A DNA stretch of 37,587 nucleotides from Desulfobulbus sp. (GCF_030824455.1 NZ_JAVBXR010000004.1:32001-69587), one strand, 5' to 3'. Counted from the first letter of the stretch, positions 27,017-36,192 are shown. Notes: a model not told the origin generated them from the letters alone. Program-made: numbers and translations.

Positions 27017-28585
27017 ATGACAACAGAAATCATGGAAGAACAAGAAAGTCTACAGCAACTGAGTGAAGACGACGACTTGGACAGGCAGGAATCGGATATC
27101 CGTCAGTTTGTCACCTTCATTGCCGGTGAAGAAGTCTTTGCCGTAGATATGGCGCCGGTACAGGAGATCATCCGTGTGCCGGATGTCGTGCGGGTGCCGT
27201 TGGCTCCGCATACTCTGGAGGGACTGGCCAATTTGCGCGGCAAGGTGCTTCCTATTATTTCCCTTCGACGCGTCTTTGGCTTCGATGAAATGGAATACAA
27301 CGATTCAACCCGGGCCATAGTGATTGATCTCGGGCAGCCGCTGGGGTTCGTCGTTGATCGGGTTGCCAGTGTTGTTGGTGTTGAACCAGACAAGATCGAG
27401 GGGGTGGAATCCATTCGAAGCACGGTGAATACGGAATTGCTTTCCGGATTGATCAAGGATGTCGGCGGACACGCCATGATCATGGTGCTGGATTTTGCCA
27501 AGCTGATTGCGCAGGAATTTGCCGAAATAGCCGCTGTTGCCAAAAACAGGGATCTTGCCTCCACTGGTGCAGAAGGAACAGAACCGGAAGAAGATGCTGC
27601 CGGCGATGAACTGCAATTGGTAAGTTTTGAGGTTGCCGGTCAGGAATATGCCATGGCTATCGAAGATGTTCAGGAGATTGTCCAGATACCGGAAGAGATC
27701 ATCCACGTACCTCATTCGGAGTCCCATGTCATGGGGGTCATGACCCTGCGAAACCGTCTTCTGCCGCTCGTCAATCTGCGCCGTATGTTTGATCTGCCCA
27801 GTCGGGAAAACGACGACCACAGTCGTATTGTGGTGGTTTCTCTGGGGGCGTCGTCGGTGGGTGTGGTTATGGATAGCGTCAATGAAGTTCTGCGCGTGGC
27901 TAAGGCCGACGTGGACGCCATGCCGAGTCTACTGGCCCGGGAGGGCGATCTGGGCGACATTTCCGAGATTTGCCGGTTGGATAACGGTAAACGGCTGGTT
28001 TCCATCATCTCTGCCGATAATCTGTTTCGGCATTCTGCTGTAAAGGAGGCCCTGACGACGGTGGAAACCATCCAGGACGACAATAACCGGGAAAACGATG
28101 TTGATTTGGATGATATGACCTCTGACGATGATGAGCAGGTGGTGGTGTTTCGGCTGGACAAAGAAGAGTTTGGGGTGCCTATCGATAGCGTCCAGGAAAT
28201 TGTTCGGGTGCCTGAAGAGCTGACCCATGTTCCCAAGGCCCCACCTTTTGTAGAGGGGGTCATCAACCTGCGTGGTTCAGTCTTGCCGGTGATAGACCTG
28301 CGGCGGCGTCTCGGTATGCCGACGGTCGAACGTTCGGACAGGCAGCGCGTCATGGTTTTCCTTATTTCTGGAATGCGGACCGGCTTTATTGTCGATTCAG
28401 TGGCCGAAGTGCTCAAAATCCACAAGAGCGCCATCGAGCCTGCTCCTCACCTTTCCACTGAACAGGCAAAGCTGATGGCGCGCATGGCCAATCTTGAGAA
28501 ACAGCAACGGATGGTTCAACTGATTGACCCCACCCACCTGATTGACGGCAACGATATGACCAAACTGGCGGAGTTAGGCGTGTAG
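27017..28585 (+). CDS. Triple-CheW-domain coupling protein (cluster 2)
   Basis: A protein of 522 residues; ATG 27017 has GGAG eight bases upstream. Three CheW domains in tandem begin near residues 28 (RQFVTFIAGEEVFAVD), 200 (LVSFEVAGQEYAMAI) and 374 (VVVFRLDKEEFGVPI). Each carries a version of the LR(G/N)..LP(I/L/V)..LRR core: NLRGKVLPIISLRR, TLRNRLLPLVNLRR, NLRGSVLPVIDLRR. The third is the most canonical. Acidic linkers join them. Multi-CheW proteins can hold several receptor or kinase contacts; with a double-tip receptor beside it, a matched multivalent scaffold is likely (inference). Confidence 0.95.
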   Translation: MTTEIMEEQESLQQLSEDDDLDRQESDIRQFVTFIAGEEVFAVDMAPVQEIIRVPDVVRVPLAPHTLEGLANLRGKVLPIISLRRVFGFDEMEYNDSTRAIVIDLGQPLGFVVDRVASVVGVEPDKIEGVESIRSTVNTELLSGLIKDVGGHAMIMVLDFAKLIAQEFAEIAAVAKNRDLASTGAEGTEPEEDAAGDELQLVSFEVAGQEYAMAIEDVQEIVQIPEEIIHVPHSESHVMGVMTLRNRLLPLVNLRRMFDLPSRENDDHSRIVVVSLGASSVGVVMDSVNEVLRVAKADVDAMPSLLAREGDLGDISEICRLDNGKRLVSIISADNLFRHSAVKEALTTVETIQDDNNRENDVDLDDMTSDDDEQVVVFRLDKEEFGVPIDSVQEIVRVPEELTHVPKAPPFVEGVINLRGSVLPVIDLRRRLGMPTVERSDRQRVMVFLISGMRTGFIVDSVAEVLKIHKSAIEPAPHLSTEQAKLMARMANLEKQQRMVQLIDPTHLIDGNDMTKLAELGV

Positions 28586-28602
28586 ACAAAAGCGTGTAAA
28601 CA

Positions 28603-28646
28603 AAACCTTCTCAATCCCCCTTTCATAACGGGGGGTTGAAAAGGTT
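28603..28646 (+). other. Intercistronic stem-loop between triple-cheW and cheB
   Basis: Bases 28603-28620 (AAACCTTCTCAATCCCCC) pair with 28630-28646 around a nine-base loop with a few mismatches. No T-run follows on the plus strand, so read-through into cheB is expected. It could protect the 3' end of the upstream part of the mRNA or lower downstream expression. Confidence 0.5.
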
Positions 28647-28684
28647 TAAGGGCGACTTGCATTAGGTTTCAGTGAGAGGAATGG

Positions 28685-29746
28685 ATGATCAAACTTCTAA
28701 TAGTTGACGACTCGGCGCTGATGCGTCGCCTGCTCAATACGGTGTTTCAGGCTGAAGGCGATTTTACCGTTCGTGCTGCCCATAACGGCAAGGAGGCGGT
28801 GGAGCTGAATCTCGAATTTATGCCCGATGTGGTGACATTGGACATCAATATGCCGGAAATGGACGGCATCACAGCCCTTTCGTTGATCATGGCGGAACGG
28901 CCGGTTCCTGTGGTGATGGTCTCATCATTGACTGAAAAGGGCGCGCTGGCAACCTTTGAGGCCCTGCATCTCGGCGCCGTTGATTATGTTACCAAGCCGG
29001 GCGGGACCATTTCATTGTCCATTGACGAAATCAGTACAGTACTTGTCAGCAAAGTGCGTGCTGCGGCCAAGGCCAAGGTCAAAGGGACAGTCCGAGGACT
29101 GGCCCAGCGATTAAGAGAGGAACGGGAGAAACCGGCTCAACCAAAGCCTGTTGCCGTAAGGCGCGGTCTTGGCAATGAGGGGCTGGTGATCATCGGAGTT
29201 TCCACCGGTGGGCCGCGAACACTAGAAGATATTTTGCCCCTCCTGCCGGCAGACTTTCCCTGGCCGGTGCTGGTAGCCCAACATATGCCCTCTACATTTA
29301 CTCGTCCTTTTGCTGACCGTATGAATGGCATATGTCACCTAACAGTAGTGGAAGCTGCCCAGCCGATGCCGGTCGTCCCTGGCACGATCTATATCGGCAA
29401 AGGGGGAGTGGATATGGTGTTGGGCAACCGCAACGGCAAACTGACCGTGCTCGCCAAACCGGAAAGCAAGGGATTTATGTGGCATCCTTCAGTGGAACTC
29501 CTGGGTCGTTCTGCGCTGGAATTTTGCGATCCTACCCGTGTGGTTGCGGTCATGCTGACCGGCATGGGCTATGACGGCGCCGATGCCTTTGCCGAAATCA
29601 AAAAACTGGGGGGGCGCACCATTGCAGAATCCGAGAAATCTGCTGTGGTCTTCGGGATGCCGGCGGAACTGATTAGTCGGGGCGGAGCCAGCCTCGTCCT
29701 GACTTCCGATAAAATAGCCAGGCAACTTATCACCTGGGCTCATTGA
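28685..29746 (+). CDS. cheB: CheB, chemoreceptor methylesterase / response regulator (cluster 2)
   Basis: A protein of 353 residues; AGAGGA just before the ATG. Receiver with Asp53 (TLDINMPEMDG), then the methylesterase domain with Ser173 (GVSTGG), His200 (QHMP) and Asp297 (LTGMGYDGA), all intact. Differs clearly from the cluster 1 CheB, for example in its linker and in lacking a cheD neighbour. With the cheR two genes downstream it gives cluster 2 its own methylation system, although the soluble double-tip receptor's methylation sites are not evident by eye. Confidence 0.96.
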   Translation: MIKLLIVDDSALMRRLLNTVFQAEGDFTVRAAHNGKEAVELNLEFMPDVVTLDINMPEMDGITALSLIMAERPVPVVMVSSLTEKGALATFEALHLGAVDYVTKPGGTISLSIDEISTVLVSKVRAAAKAKVKGTVRGLAQRLREEREKPAQPKPVAVRRGLGNEGLVIIGVSTGGPRTLEDILPLLPADFPWPVLVAQHMPSTFTRPFADRMNGICHLTVVEAAQPMPVVPGTIYIGKGGVDMVLGNRNGKLTVLAKPESKGFMWHPSVELLGRSALEFCDPTRVVAVMLTGMGYDGADAFAEIKKLGGRTIAESEKSAVVFGMPAELISRGGASLVLTSDKIARQLITWAH

Positions 29747-29760
29747 TCATAAGGAACATC

Positions 29761-30384
29761 ATGGCGTTCATAAAAAAACAACCCGAAAAGGTAATTGAAC
29801 AGTGTGAACGAAAACGAGAGCGAAATTGTGCAAGTTTTGAACTGCAGCTTTCCGATCCCAACCCTACTGCACGGCGTTGGGCTGCACGGGATCTGGCCGA
29901 TTGTCTCGATTCTTCCGCAGCACTGGTTGCACAGCTGCTGCGTGAGCAGAACAGCTCGGTACGGGAAATCATTCTGACGACTCTCACCAAACTGGGTGAC
30001 GAAGTGGCGGTTGCCGGCTTGGTGAACTGTCTGCGGAGCGAAGATGCTGCCCTACGGAATGAGGCGATCGAGGCGATGAAGATGCTGCCTGACGAAGTGG
30101 CGCCGATCATGAGCCAACTGCTTCAAGACACCGACTCGGATGTGCGCATTTTTGCGGTAAACGTCCTTGAATCACTCCAGCACGAACAGGTCGAGGAGTG
30201 GTTGAATGAAGTTATTGAACATGATGCCCATGTCAATGTCTGCGCTACGGCGGTTGATCTGCTTGGTGAAGTCGGCACCTCCTATTCATGGGAGGCCCTG
30301 GAAAATCTGAAAGCCCGATTTCCAGACGAACCTTATATCAGCTTTGCGAGCGACCTGGCTCTAAAACGCATCAGAGGTTCGTGA
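29761..30384 (+). CDS. HEAT-repeat protein in the che operon (cluster 2)
   Basis: A protein of 207 residues; ATG 29761 has AAGGA six bases upstream. The body is a series of paired helices with HEAT/ARM signatures: NPTARRWAARDL, NSSVREIILTTLTKLGD, DAALRNEAIEAMKMLPD, DSDVRIFAVNVLESL, HVNVCATAVDLLGEVG, five or so repeats. Such solenoids are protein-binding scaffolds. No catalytic motif is seen. It lies between cheB and cheR with short gaps and probably binds a component of this cluster; which one cannot be told from sequence. Confidence 0.85.
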   Translation: MAFIKKQPEKVIEQCERKRERNCASFELQLSDPNPTARRWAARDLADCLDSSAALVAQLLREQNSSVREIILTTLTKLGDEVAVAGLVNCLRSEDAALRNEAIEAMKMLPDEVAPIMSQLLQDTDSDVRIFAVNVLESLQHEQVEEWLNEVIEHDAHVNVCATAVDLLGEVGTSYSWEALENLKARFPDEPYISFASDLALKRIRGS

Positions 30385-30388
30385 CGAA

Positions 30389-31231
30389 ATGGCCCCCATT
30401 ACTCTCAGCCATGAAGAGTTCTTGAAATTCAGGGAGTTCTTCTACCGTAAAACCGGAATCCAGTTCGAGGATTCGAAACGCTACTTTGTTGACAAACGCC
30501 TCATCGAGCGTATCGAAGCGACGGATTCCGGCAATTTTCGCAACTATTTCATCACCCTTCGCTTTGAAACGAGCGGTCAAGAACTCCAGACATTGACCAA
30601 CCTGATGACGGTCAACGAGACCTATTTTTTCAGGGAGGAATACCAGTTTAAATGTCTGGTCTCCTCGATTTTGCCGGAGATAACAGCGCTGAGGAAAAAG
30701 CAAGGTCCAATCCGTATCTGGTCGGTCCCCTCCTCGTCAGGGGAGGAACCGTATTCCATCGCCATGTACCTGCTGGAATACTGGCCCGGCATCAACCTGT
30801 GGGATGTTGAGATCATTTCGTCCGATATCGACACCAAGATTATTGCACAGGCACGACGGGGAATCTATTCAGACCGCTCGATACAGCATCTGCCAAAGAA
30901 TCTGCTTGAAAAATATTTCCATTACAATGGTGAAGGCTATCAGATCTGCGACGATTTGAGACAGGCTGTTGAGTTCACCAAGGTAAATTTGATGAAACCT
31001 TCAGACGTTCGTGGTTACCGAGAATTTGACATTATTTTCTGCCGAAACCTTTTGATCTATTTTGATGATCTGTCTCGACGTCAAGCAGCGGACACCTTCT
31101 ATGACGCTTTAAATCCTGGGGGATTTCTCTGTCTCGGACATTCGGAATCCATGAGCCGTGTCTCTTCGCTGTACCAGGTTCGAAAATTTTCAGATGCGGT
31201 GATCTACCAAAAATCCATGGAGGCTCAATGA
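30389..31231 (+). CDS. cheR: CheR, chemoreceptor methyltransferase (cluster 2)
   Basis: A protein of 280 residues starting five bases after the HEAT gene stop. N-domain, then TVNETYFFREE, SAM motif IWSVPSSSGEEPYSIAM (usual AGCS replaced by VPSS), CRNLLIYFDD and PGGFLCLGHSESM. The change in the SAM loop is unusual but keeps the GEEPYS core, so activity is likely. The stop overlaps the next cheY as ATGA. No CheR C-terminal TPR or pentapeptide-binding addition is seen. Confidence 0.94.
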   Translation: MAPITLSHEEFLKFREFFYRKTGIQFEDSKRYFVDKRLIERIEATDSGNFRNYFITLRFETSGQELQTLTNLMTVNETYFFREEYQFKCLVSSILPEITALRKKQGPIRIWSVPSSSGEEPYSIAMYLLEYWPGINLWDVEIISSDIDTKIIAQARRGIYSDRSIQHLPKNLLEKYFHYNGEGYQICDDLRQAVEFTKVNLMKPSDVRGYREFDIIFCRNLLIYFDDLSRRQAADTFYDALNPGGFLCLGHSESMSRVSSLYQVRKFSDAVIYQKSMEAQ

Positions 31232-31599
31232 AACGTATTCTTATCGTTGATGACGCTGCTACGATGCGAATGTATTACCGAAGCATCCTTGAAGGGGCAG
31301 GATATCAAGTAGATGAAGCCATAAATGGTATCGAGGCGATGGAGAAGTCTCTACAGGAGTTTTTTGACCTGTACATCGTTGACGTCAATATGCCCAAACA
31401 GGATGGTTATAGTTTTTTGAGCGAGTTACGCAGTCGAGACATATCGCAAAATCCGGCGATGATGATTTCAACCGAAGCTTCTGCAAACGACAGGATGCGT
31501 GCCTTGGTTTCTGGAGCGAATCTCTATCTCGTCAAGCCCATTAAACCGGACCAGTTATTGACCAATTGTCGCCTGTTGCTCGGGGAGGTCCACGAGTGA
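31228..31599 (+). CDS. cheY: CheY-type response regulator, upstream copy (cluster 2)
   Basis: A protein of 123 residues, overlapping cheR (ATGA) and cheA (GTGA). Acidic pair DD (8-9), Asp52 in YIVDVNMPKQDG, and Lys in VKPIKPDQ are present. It is quite different from the second cheY of this cluster at 34524, so the two probably have separate roles, for example output and phosphate sink (inference). Confidence 0.93.
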   Translation: MKRILIVDDAATMRMYYRSILEGAGYQVDEAINGIEAMEKSLQEFFDLYIVDVNMPKQDGYSFLSELRSRDISQNPAMMISTEASANDRMRALVSGANLYLVKPIKPDQLLTNCRLLLGEVHE

Positions 31600-34274
31600 A
31601 CCCTTTGCTTGAACAATTTATTTCCGAATCACGGGAGTCGCTGCAGGGTATCGGCGAAAAACTGATGCAATTGGAGAAAGAACCGGAGAGCAGCGAGCTG
31701 ATGACGGAGCTGTTCCGCTTTGTCCACACCCTGAAAGGAAACAGTGGCCTGTTTGATCTGCCTGAATTGACACGGGTGCTGCATGCGGGCGAGGATTTGA
31801 TGGATGCAGTGCGCAACGGTGAAGTCGCCTACTCGCCTCTTCTTGCCGACCGGTTGCTGGATGCCATGGATTTTGTCGGCCTGCTCTGTGACGAAATAGA
31901 TACGAACGGCAGCACGGACGCCAAGCATGTCAACAACTCAGTCCGTCTTGCGGATTCACTGCGTCAGCTGATTGTCGTCATCGTGCCCACCACCGAAGGC
32001 GCATCGAGCGCAGTGGTCAACGAGTTGCCGATTGTCCCGGAGCAGCCTGATCCCGCAAACCAGCTTCCGCTGTCTGATATCCCAGAAGAAATCAGCATGG
32101 CTGCATACCGTGCCGCCGTCACAGGCAAGCCGCTGCACTGGCTTGCTTACAGCCCAGTTGAAGAGTGCTTTTTCCAGGGAGACGATCCATTCTACCAGGC
32201 TCGCCAGACCCCCGGGATACTTTGGGGAGACATAACGGCACGCACTCCTTGGCCAAAACTTGCCGAATTAGACCCCTACTGCTGTGTTCTTGATTTCAGC
32301 ATTCTCAGCACAGCAACGTTAGAGGAACTGCAAGAATACTACCGTTATGTGCCGGATCAGGTCCGAATCATTCCGGTTCCTGGTAGTTTTCTGATCCTGC
32401 CCCAAGGTGAGCCCAATGGCGGTCCGGTGTATGAAGACTTCGTTGCAGATGCCCTTAAAATGCTTCACGCCAACAACATCGCGGGGTTAACGCATGCAAC
32501 CCGAAGCATGCTGGATGTATCGAATCCGAATCTGTGGCTTTCAGCTGCGCTGCGCTGGCTGCTTCTGGTAATCGAACTTGAACCGGACAACGTCTTTGTG
32601 TGCGAGCGTATTCTCCTCTCATTGCGCACCATGACACCTCCAGTTTGGCACGAGCTTGCCGGAGGTTGCGATACCAGAATTAATGGTGATGTAAATTCTG
32701 AACTGCCCCACAACCTCGCGCAGGAAGAGTCGGAACCCGTACCGGCAATGCTCAGTCCGGAAGTCACCGCACTCATTGCCGCTCAACGTGAAATACTGTC
32801 CCTGCCGGATGATATTGCCTGGCTCGCAGGGCGACTCAAGTCGGTCGCTGCCTCTCTGTCCGGCTGCCTGCATGCAATAGGTGCAAACGGCATCATTCAA
32901 AGTCTGGGAGCCGCTTTAGACGAGGCGCTTGCGCAGCGGGCTTCCGCGCCTCTTCTCCACTGGCTTGACAGCCATTTTAAACCGAGCGTCGATGCTGCAC
33001 CGTTTTTGCCGCAGTCCGTCCAGCCGGCAACGACCACCCAAATCGGGCAGTCAGTTGAGGAAGTCAAGTACGGACGCCGCGCCGAAGATTCGTATAGCGG
33101 ACCCAAAAGCATCAAAGTCGATCAAGTCAAGATAGATCGCCTCATGAACCTGATTGGCGAAATGGTCGTTGCAAAGAACGCGCTGCCGTATCTGGCCGGA
33201 CGAGCCGAGAATGTGTTTGGCGTGCGGGATCTCTCCCGTGAAATCAAGTCGCAGTACGCCGTTATCAATCGTATCGCCGAGGAAATGCAGGATACCATCA
33301 TGCAGGTGCGCATGATGCCGGTATCCTTTGTGTTTCAGCGATTTCCACGCCTGGTGCGCGATACCTCTCACAAGCTTGGCAAGGAAGTCAACCTGATCCT
33401 GGAAGGTGAGGAAACAGAAGCCGATAAGAATATTATTGAATCTCTTGGCGACCCACTGGTGCACATTGTCAGGAACAGTCTGGACCATGGCGTCGAGATG
33501 CCTGATGTTCGTCGTGCGCTCGGCAAACCTGCCACAGGCACAATCTTTATCCGCGCAACCCAGGAAGCGGACCGGGTAGTTATTGAAATTAGGGACGATG
33601 GCAAAGGTATCGATCCGGAAATTATCAAGCGTCTGGCATTGGAAAAAGGGATCATCGACAATGAGCGACTGGAAAGACTCACTGACCAGGAGGCGGTAAA
33701 TCTTGTCTTTGCCGCCGGTTTTTCGACAGCTTCAGTGATTTCCGACCTATCCGGCCGAGGTGTTGGCATGGATGTCGTCAGGACAGCAATAGAGAAGGTC
33801 AATGGTACTCTCCAACTTGAAAGCGAGAAAGGAAGAGGTACTCGAATCCGCCTTTCACTGCCGCTTTCCATGGCGGTAACCAATGTCATGATCGTCGAAT
33901 CCAACAATCAGCTTTTTGGCGTGCCGATAGGCAGTGTCGTAGAAACAGTGCGGATACCTCGAGCTGACATCCATACCATAAAAAAGAATCAGGCTACAGT
34001 GTTGCGCGGACGGATTGTGCCGCTCAAACCACTCAATTCGCTCCTTGGCCAACATGTTCCCCCTAGGGCTAACGAAGAGGATGAGCTTGCGGTGCTGATT
34101 GTTAGCCTGGGCGATGAATCTGTCGGGATCATGGTCGATAACTTCCGGGAAACAGTGGAAATCATCTTGAAACCTATGACGGGTGTATTGGCGGGACTTT
34201 CAGCGTATGCCGGTTCCGCTCTGCTTGGAGACGGTTCGGTGTTGATGGTGCTTGATATTAAGGAGATCCTGTAA
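31596..34274 (+). CDS. cheA: CheA histidine kinase with a large unrecognised central region (cluster 2)
   Basis: A protein of 892 residues from GTG 31596, which has GGGGAGG seven bases upstream and overlaps the cheY stop. P1 Hpt with His44 (FVHTLKGNSGLF); then about 370 residues without a familiar P2; then P3 from about 504 (KIDRLMNLIGEMVVAKN), P4 (DPLVHIVRNSLDHG, DDGKGID, GRGVGMDVV) and the CheW-like P5. The central region includes WLAYSPVEECFFQGDDPFY near 180, a segment rich in aromatic residues, and a helical part near 400-470. It is longer than the CheA of cluster 1 by nearly 190 residues. The extra region may dock the HEAT, STAS or CheY proteins (inference). Confidence 0.95.
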   Translation: MNPLLEQFISESRESLQGIGEKLMQLEKEPESSELMTELFRFVHTLKGNSGLFDLPELTRVLHAGEDLMDAVRNGEVAYSPLLADRLLDAMDFVGLLCDEIDTNGSTDAKHVNNSVRLADSLRQLIVVIVPTTEGASSAVVNELPIVPEQPDPANQLPLSDIPEEISMAAYRAAVTGKPLHWLAYSPVEECFFQGDDPFYQARQTPGILWGDITARTPWPKLAELDPYCCVLDFSILSTATLEELQEYYRYVPDQVRIIPVPGSFLILPQGEPNGGPVYEDFVADALKMLHANNIAGLTHATRSMLDVSNPNLWLSAALRWLLLVIELEPDNVFVCERILLSLRTMTPPVWHELAGGCDTRINGDVNSELPHNLAQEESEPVPAMLSPEVTALIAAQREILSLPDDIAWLAGRLKSVAASLSGCLHAIGANGIIQSLGAALDEALAQRASAPLLHWLDSHFKPSVDAAPFLPQSVQPATTTQIGQSVEEVKYGRRAEDSYSGPKSIKVDQVKIDRLMNLIGEMVVAKNALPYLAGRAENVFGVRDLSREIKSQYAVINRIAEEMQDTIMQVRMMPVSFVFQRFPRLVRDTSHKLGKEVNLILEGEETEADKNIIESLGDPLVHIVRNSLDHGVEMPDVRRALGKPATGTIFIRATQEADRVVIEIRDDGKGIDPEIIKRLALEKGIIDNERLERLTDQEAVNLVFAAGFSTASVISDLSGRGVGMDVVRTAIEKVNGTLQLESEKGRGTRIRLSLPLSMAVTNVMIVESNNQLFGVPIGSVVETVRIPRADIHTIKKNQATVLRGRIVPLKPLNSLLGQHVPPRANEEDELAVLIVSLGDESVGIMVDNFRETVEIILKPMTGVLAGLSAYAGSALLGDGSVLMVLDIKEIL

Positions 34275-34513
34275 TGGCGATAACATTTAAAAAAGATCGG
34301 ATCGTTTTTTCCGATGTAGCAAGCGGAGAAGATGCAGAGCGTCTTCTGGAGTGGCTGCAGAAACACCCGAAAGCAAAAATTGACCTCTCCGCATGCACTC
34401 ATCTGCAACCGGCCAATCTGCAGGTGTTGATGGCTGCAAAATGTTCAATAATTGCCAAGCCGAAAGACAAGCTTTTGGCCGACTGGATAGATTCTGCATT
34501 GCAATTAATTTAA
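34274..34513 (+). CDS. Small STAS-domain protein (cluster 2)
   Basis: A protein of 79 residues, start overlapping the cheA stop as TAATG. The pattern KAKIDLSACTHLQPANLQVLMAAK is the STAS core strand and helix as in MlaB and anti-sigma antagonists, with a DLSAC loop where the phosphorylatable Ser/Thr would be. It is shorter than the STAS protein of cluster 1 and not obviously its orthologue, but stands in the same position between cheA and cheY. Function unknown. Confidence 0.72.
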   Translation: MAITFKKDRIVFSDVASGEDAERLLEWLQKHPKAKIDLSACTHLQPANLQVLMAAKCSIIAKPKDKLLADWIDSALQLI

Positions 34514-34523
34514 GGGAGACGAT

Positions 34524-34898
34524 ATGGCAAAGACCATCATGGTGATTGATGACTCCGCAACAATGCGACTGAGCCTCAAATCAGCTCTGGAGTTGAATGG
34601 GTTCAAGGTTGAATGCGCGGGGGATGGCGTTCTGGCTCTTAATCAGCTTAAAATTGGCGTCAAGCCCGATCTCATAATCACGGATATTAACATGCCGAAT
34701 ATGGGAGGGCTGGAGTTCATAAAAAATCTTCGTGCCCTACCTGGGTTCCGTTTTGTTCCCGTATTGGCGCTCACAACGGAGAGCAAGCAGGAAAAGAGGG
34801 ACGAGGCCAAAAAAAACGGCGCCACCGGCTGGTTGGTCAAACCGGTTACAGGTCCTGATTTGGTCAAAGTCATCAAACAGGTTTTGCCCGGCGCGTGA
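34524..34898 (+). CDS. cheY: CheY-type response regulator, downstream copy (cluster 2)
   Basis: A protein of 124 residues with GGGAG upstream of the ATG. DD (9-10), Asp54 in [16 protein letters not shown] and ATGWLVKPV are intact. It is similar to the CheY of cluster 1 in overall pattern. With a STAS gene just before it, the STAS-cheY pairing is shared with cluster 1. Confidence 0.94.
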   Translation: MAKTIMVIDDSATMRLSLKSALELNGFKVECAGDGVLALNQLKIGVKPDLIITDINMPNMGGLEFIKNLRALPGFRFVPVLALTTESKQEKRDEAKKNGATGWLVKPVTGPDLVKVIKQVLPGA

Positions 34899-34917
34899 AA
34901 ATCACCGGAGAATTGAC

Positions 34918-36192
34918 ATGAAGATCAACCTGAACTATCCGGGCAAGTTATTTGATGCCCCGGAACCACCAGCACGACTCATTAAAAAAGTTGTAGCCGC
35001 TATATTCTTTGTCTCTCTGTGCGCCTATTTGGTTTATCCGTTGTTGCATCGTTGGATAGGGCTCCCCAGTCGACTTGAGATTGCCCTTACTGGTGCAGTG
35101 GCATCCATTCAAGTCCTTGTTGGTGCTCTCTATATCTTTAAAAGGCATCTGTCGATTGCGTTTGCTTCCCTTGCCACGCATAATCAATGTTCGGCGCAGG
35201 CTCAATGTATAAGAGAAAACTACCACCAGACCGTCTTGGAGCTTTCACAGTATAACGCCGTCCTCGGTAGTCAGTTGCAAGAGGCGATCATGCAGACTGA
35301 GACAGCGGTACTGGGAGTGATCGGAAGGATGGCTAATATCCATCATCAAACCTGCTCCCAGGTTGAGCGGATTGGTTCATCTTCAGAAAAAAGCATGGAA
35401 CTCATCGCTGTTACGCAGGATCATATCCACAAAAATCAACAGGTCATTGAGGCGCTGAACGCCTTTTCAGGCAGCCAGGTCGACCAGTTGACGGATAATC
35501 TCATTCGGATTGAAAAATTATCGGAGGGGATGGAGCAGATGCGTCCGATGGTGGAAGATATTTCAGCTATTGCCGATAGAACCAAATTGTTGGCGCTCAA
35601 CGCAAAGATAGAAGCGGCCCGTGCTGGAGACGCCGGAAGAGGATTCGCGGTTGTGGCCGAGGAGGTCCGCAACCTTTCTGATCAGACCCACACATTGGCA
35701 CGGGATATAGCTGACAGAATCACCCGTGTTGCCGGGCAGGCTCTGACTGAAACAGAAAATGCGCGGCAAAAGATGGCAAGCAATGAAGATGCGGAGAAAT
35801 TTAAAAACATGGCGGGGAGTATGTCGTCCGTTGAAGGACGCTTCAAAGCCGCAGCAACTCACCTTGAAGAAATCATTAAAGGTGTTGATGGAGCCAACAG
35901 GATCATTGTCGAAGAGGTTTCAATTGTACTGGGAGAAATACAGTTTCAGGATATTTTGCGTCAACGTTTGGAGCAGGTCCATACTGGTCTGGAAATCCAG
36001 AGTGGATTTGCCGGGGAGACTCTACGCTGGCTGGAAGGCACGGGAGAACCGCCTGCCAAAGGGTTAGACGCACATCTTGAAGAGTTGAAGGAAAACTATG
36101 TCATGCAGGAGCAACGGACGACGCACAATGCAGTATTGGGCGTCCAGGCACCTGCTGCGGGTGGTTCTGACAATAAAATTGAGCTGTTCTAA
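34918..36192 (+). CDS. Membrane chemoreceptor with no real periplasmic domain (cluster 2)
   Basis: A protein of 424 residues; ATG 34918 follows CCGGAG by eight bases. Two membrane segments (about 22-44 and 53-73) are separated by under ten residues, so there is no room for an external sensor. A cytoplasmic coiled-coil follows, with a tip at about 218-245 ([28 protein letters not shown]), a later [12 protein letters not shown] motif and a C-terminus [17 protein letters not shown] departs from the usual [10 protein letters not shown]. It may sense the membrane or act as a hub that recruits the soluble receptor (inference). The stop overlaps the start of the parA-like remnant. Confidence 0.92.
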   Translation: MKINLNYPGKLFDAPEPPARLIKKVVAAIFFVSLCAYLVYPLLHRWIGLPSRLEIALTGAVASIQVLVGALYIFKRHLSIAFASLATHNQCSAQAQCIRENYHQTVLELSQYNAVLGSQLQEAIMQTETAVLGVIGRMANIHHQTCSQVERIGSSSEKSMELIAVTQDHIHKNQQVIEALNAFSGSQVDQLTDNLIRIEKLSEGMEQMRPMVEDISAIADRTKLLALNAKIEAARAGDAGRGFAVVAEEVRNLSDQTHTLARDIADRITRVAGQALTETENARQKMASNEDAEKFKNMAGSMSSVEGRFKAAATHLEEIIKGVDGANRIIVEEVSIVLGEIQFQDILRQRLEQVHTGLEIQSGFAGETLRWLEGTGEPPAKGLDAHLEELKENYVMQEQRTTHNAVLGVQAPAAGGSDNKIELF

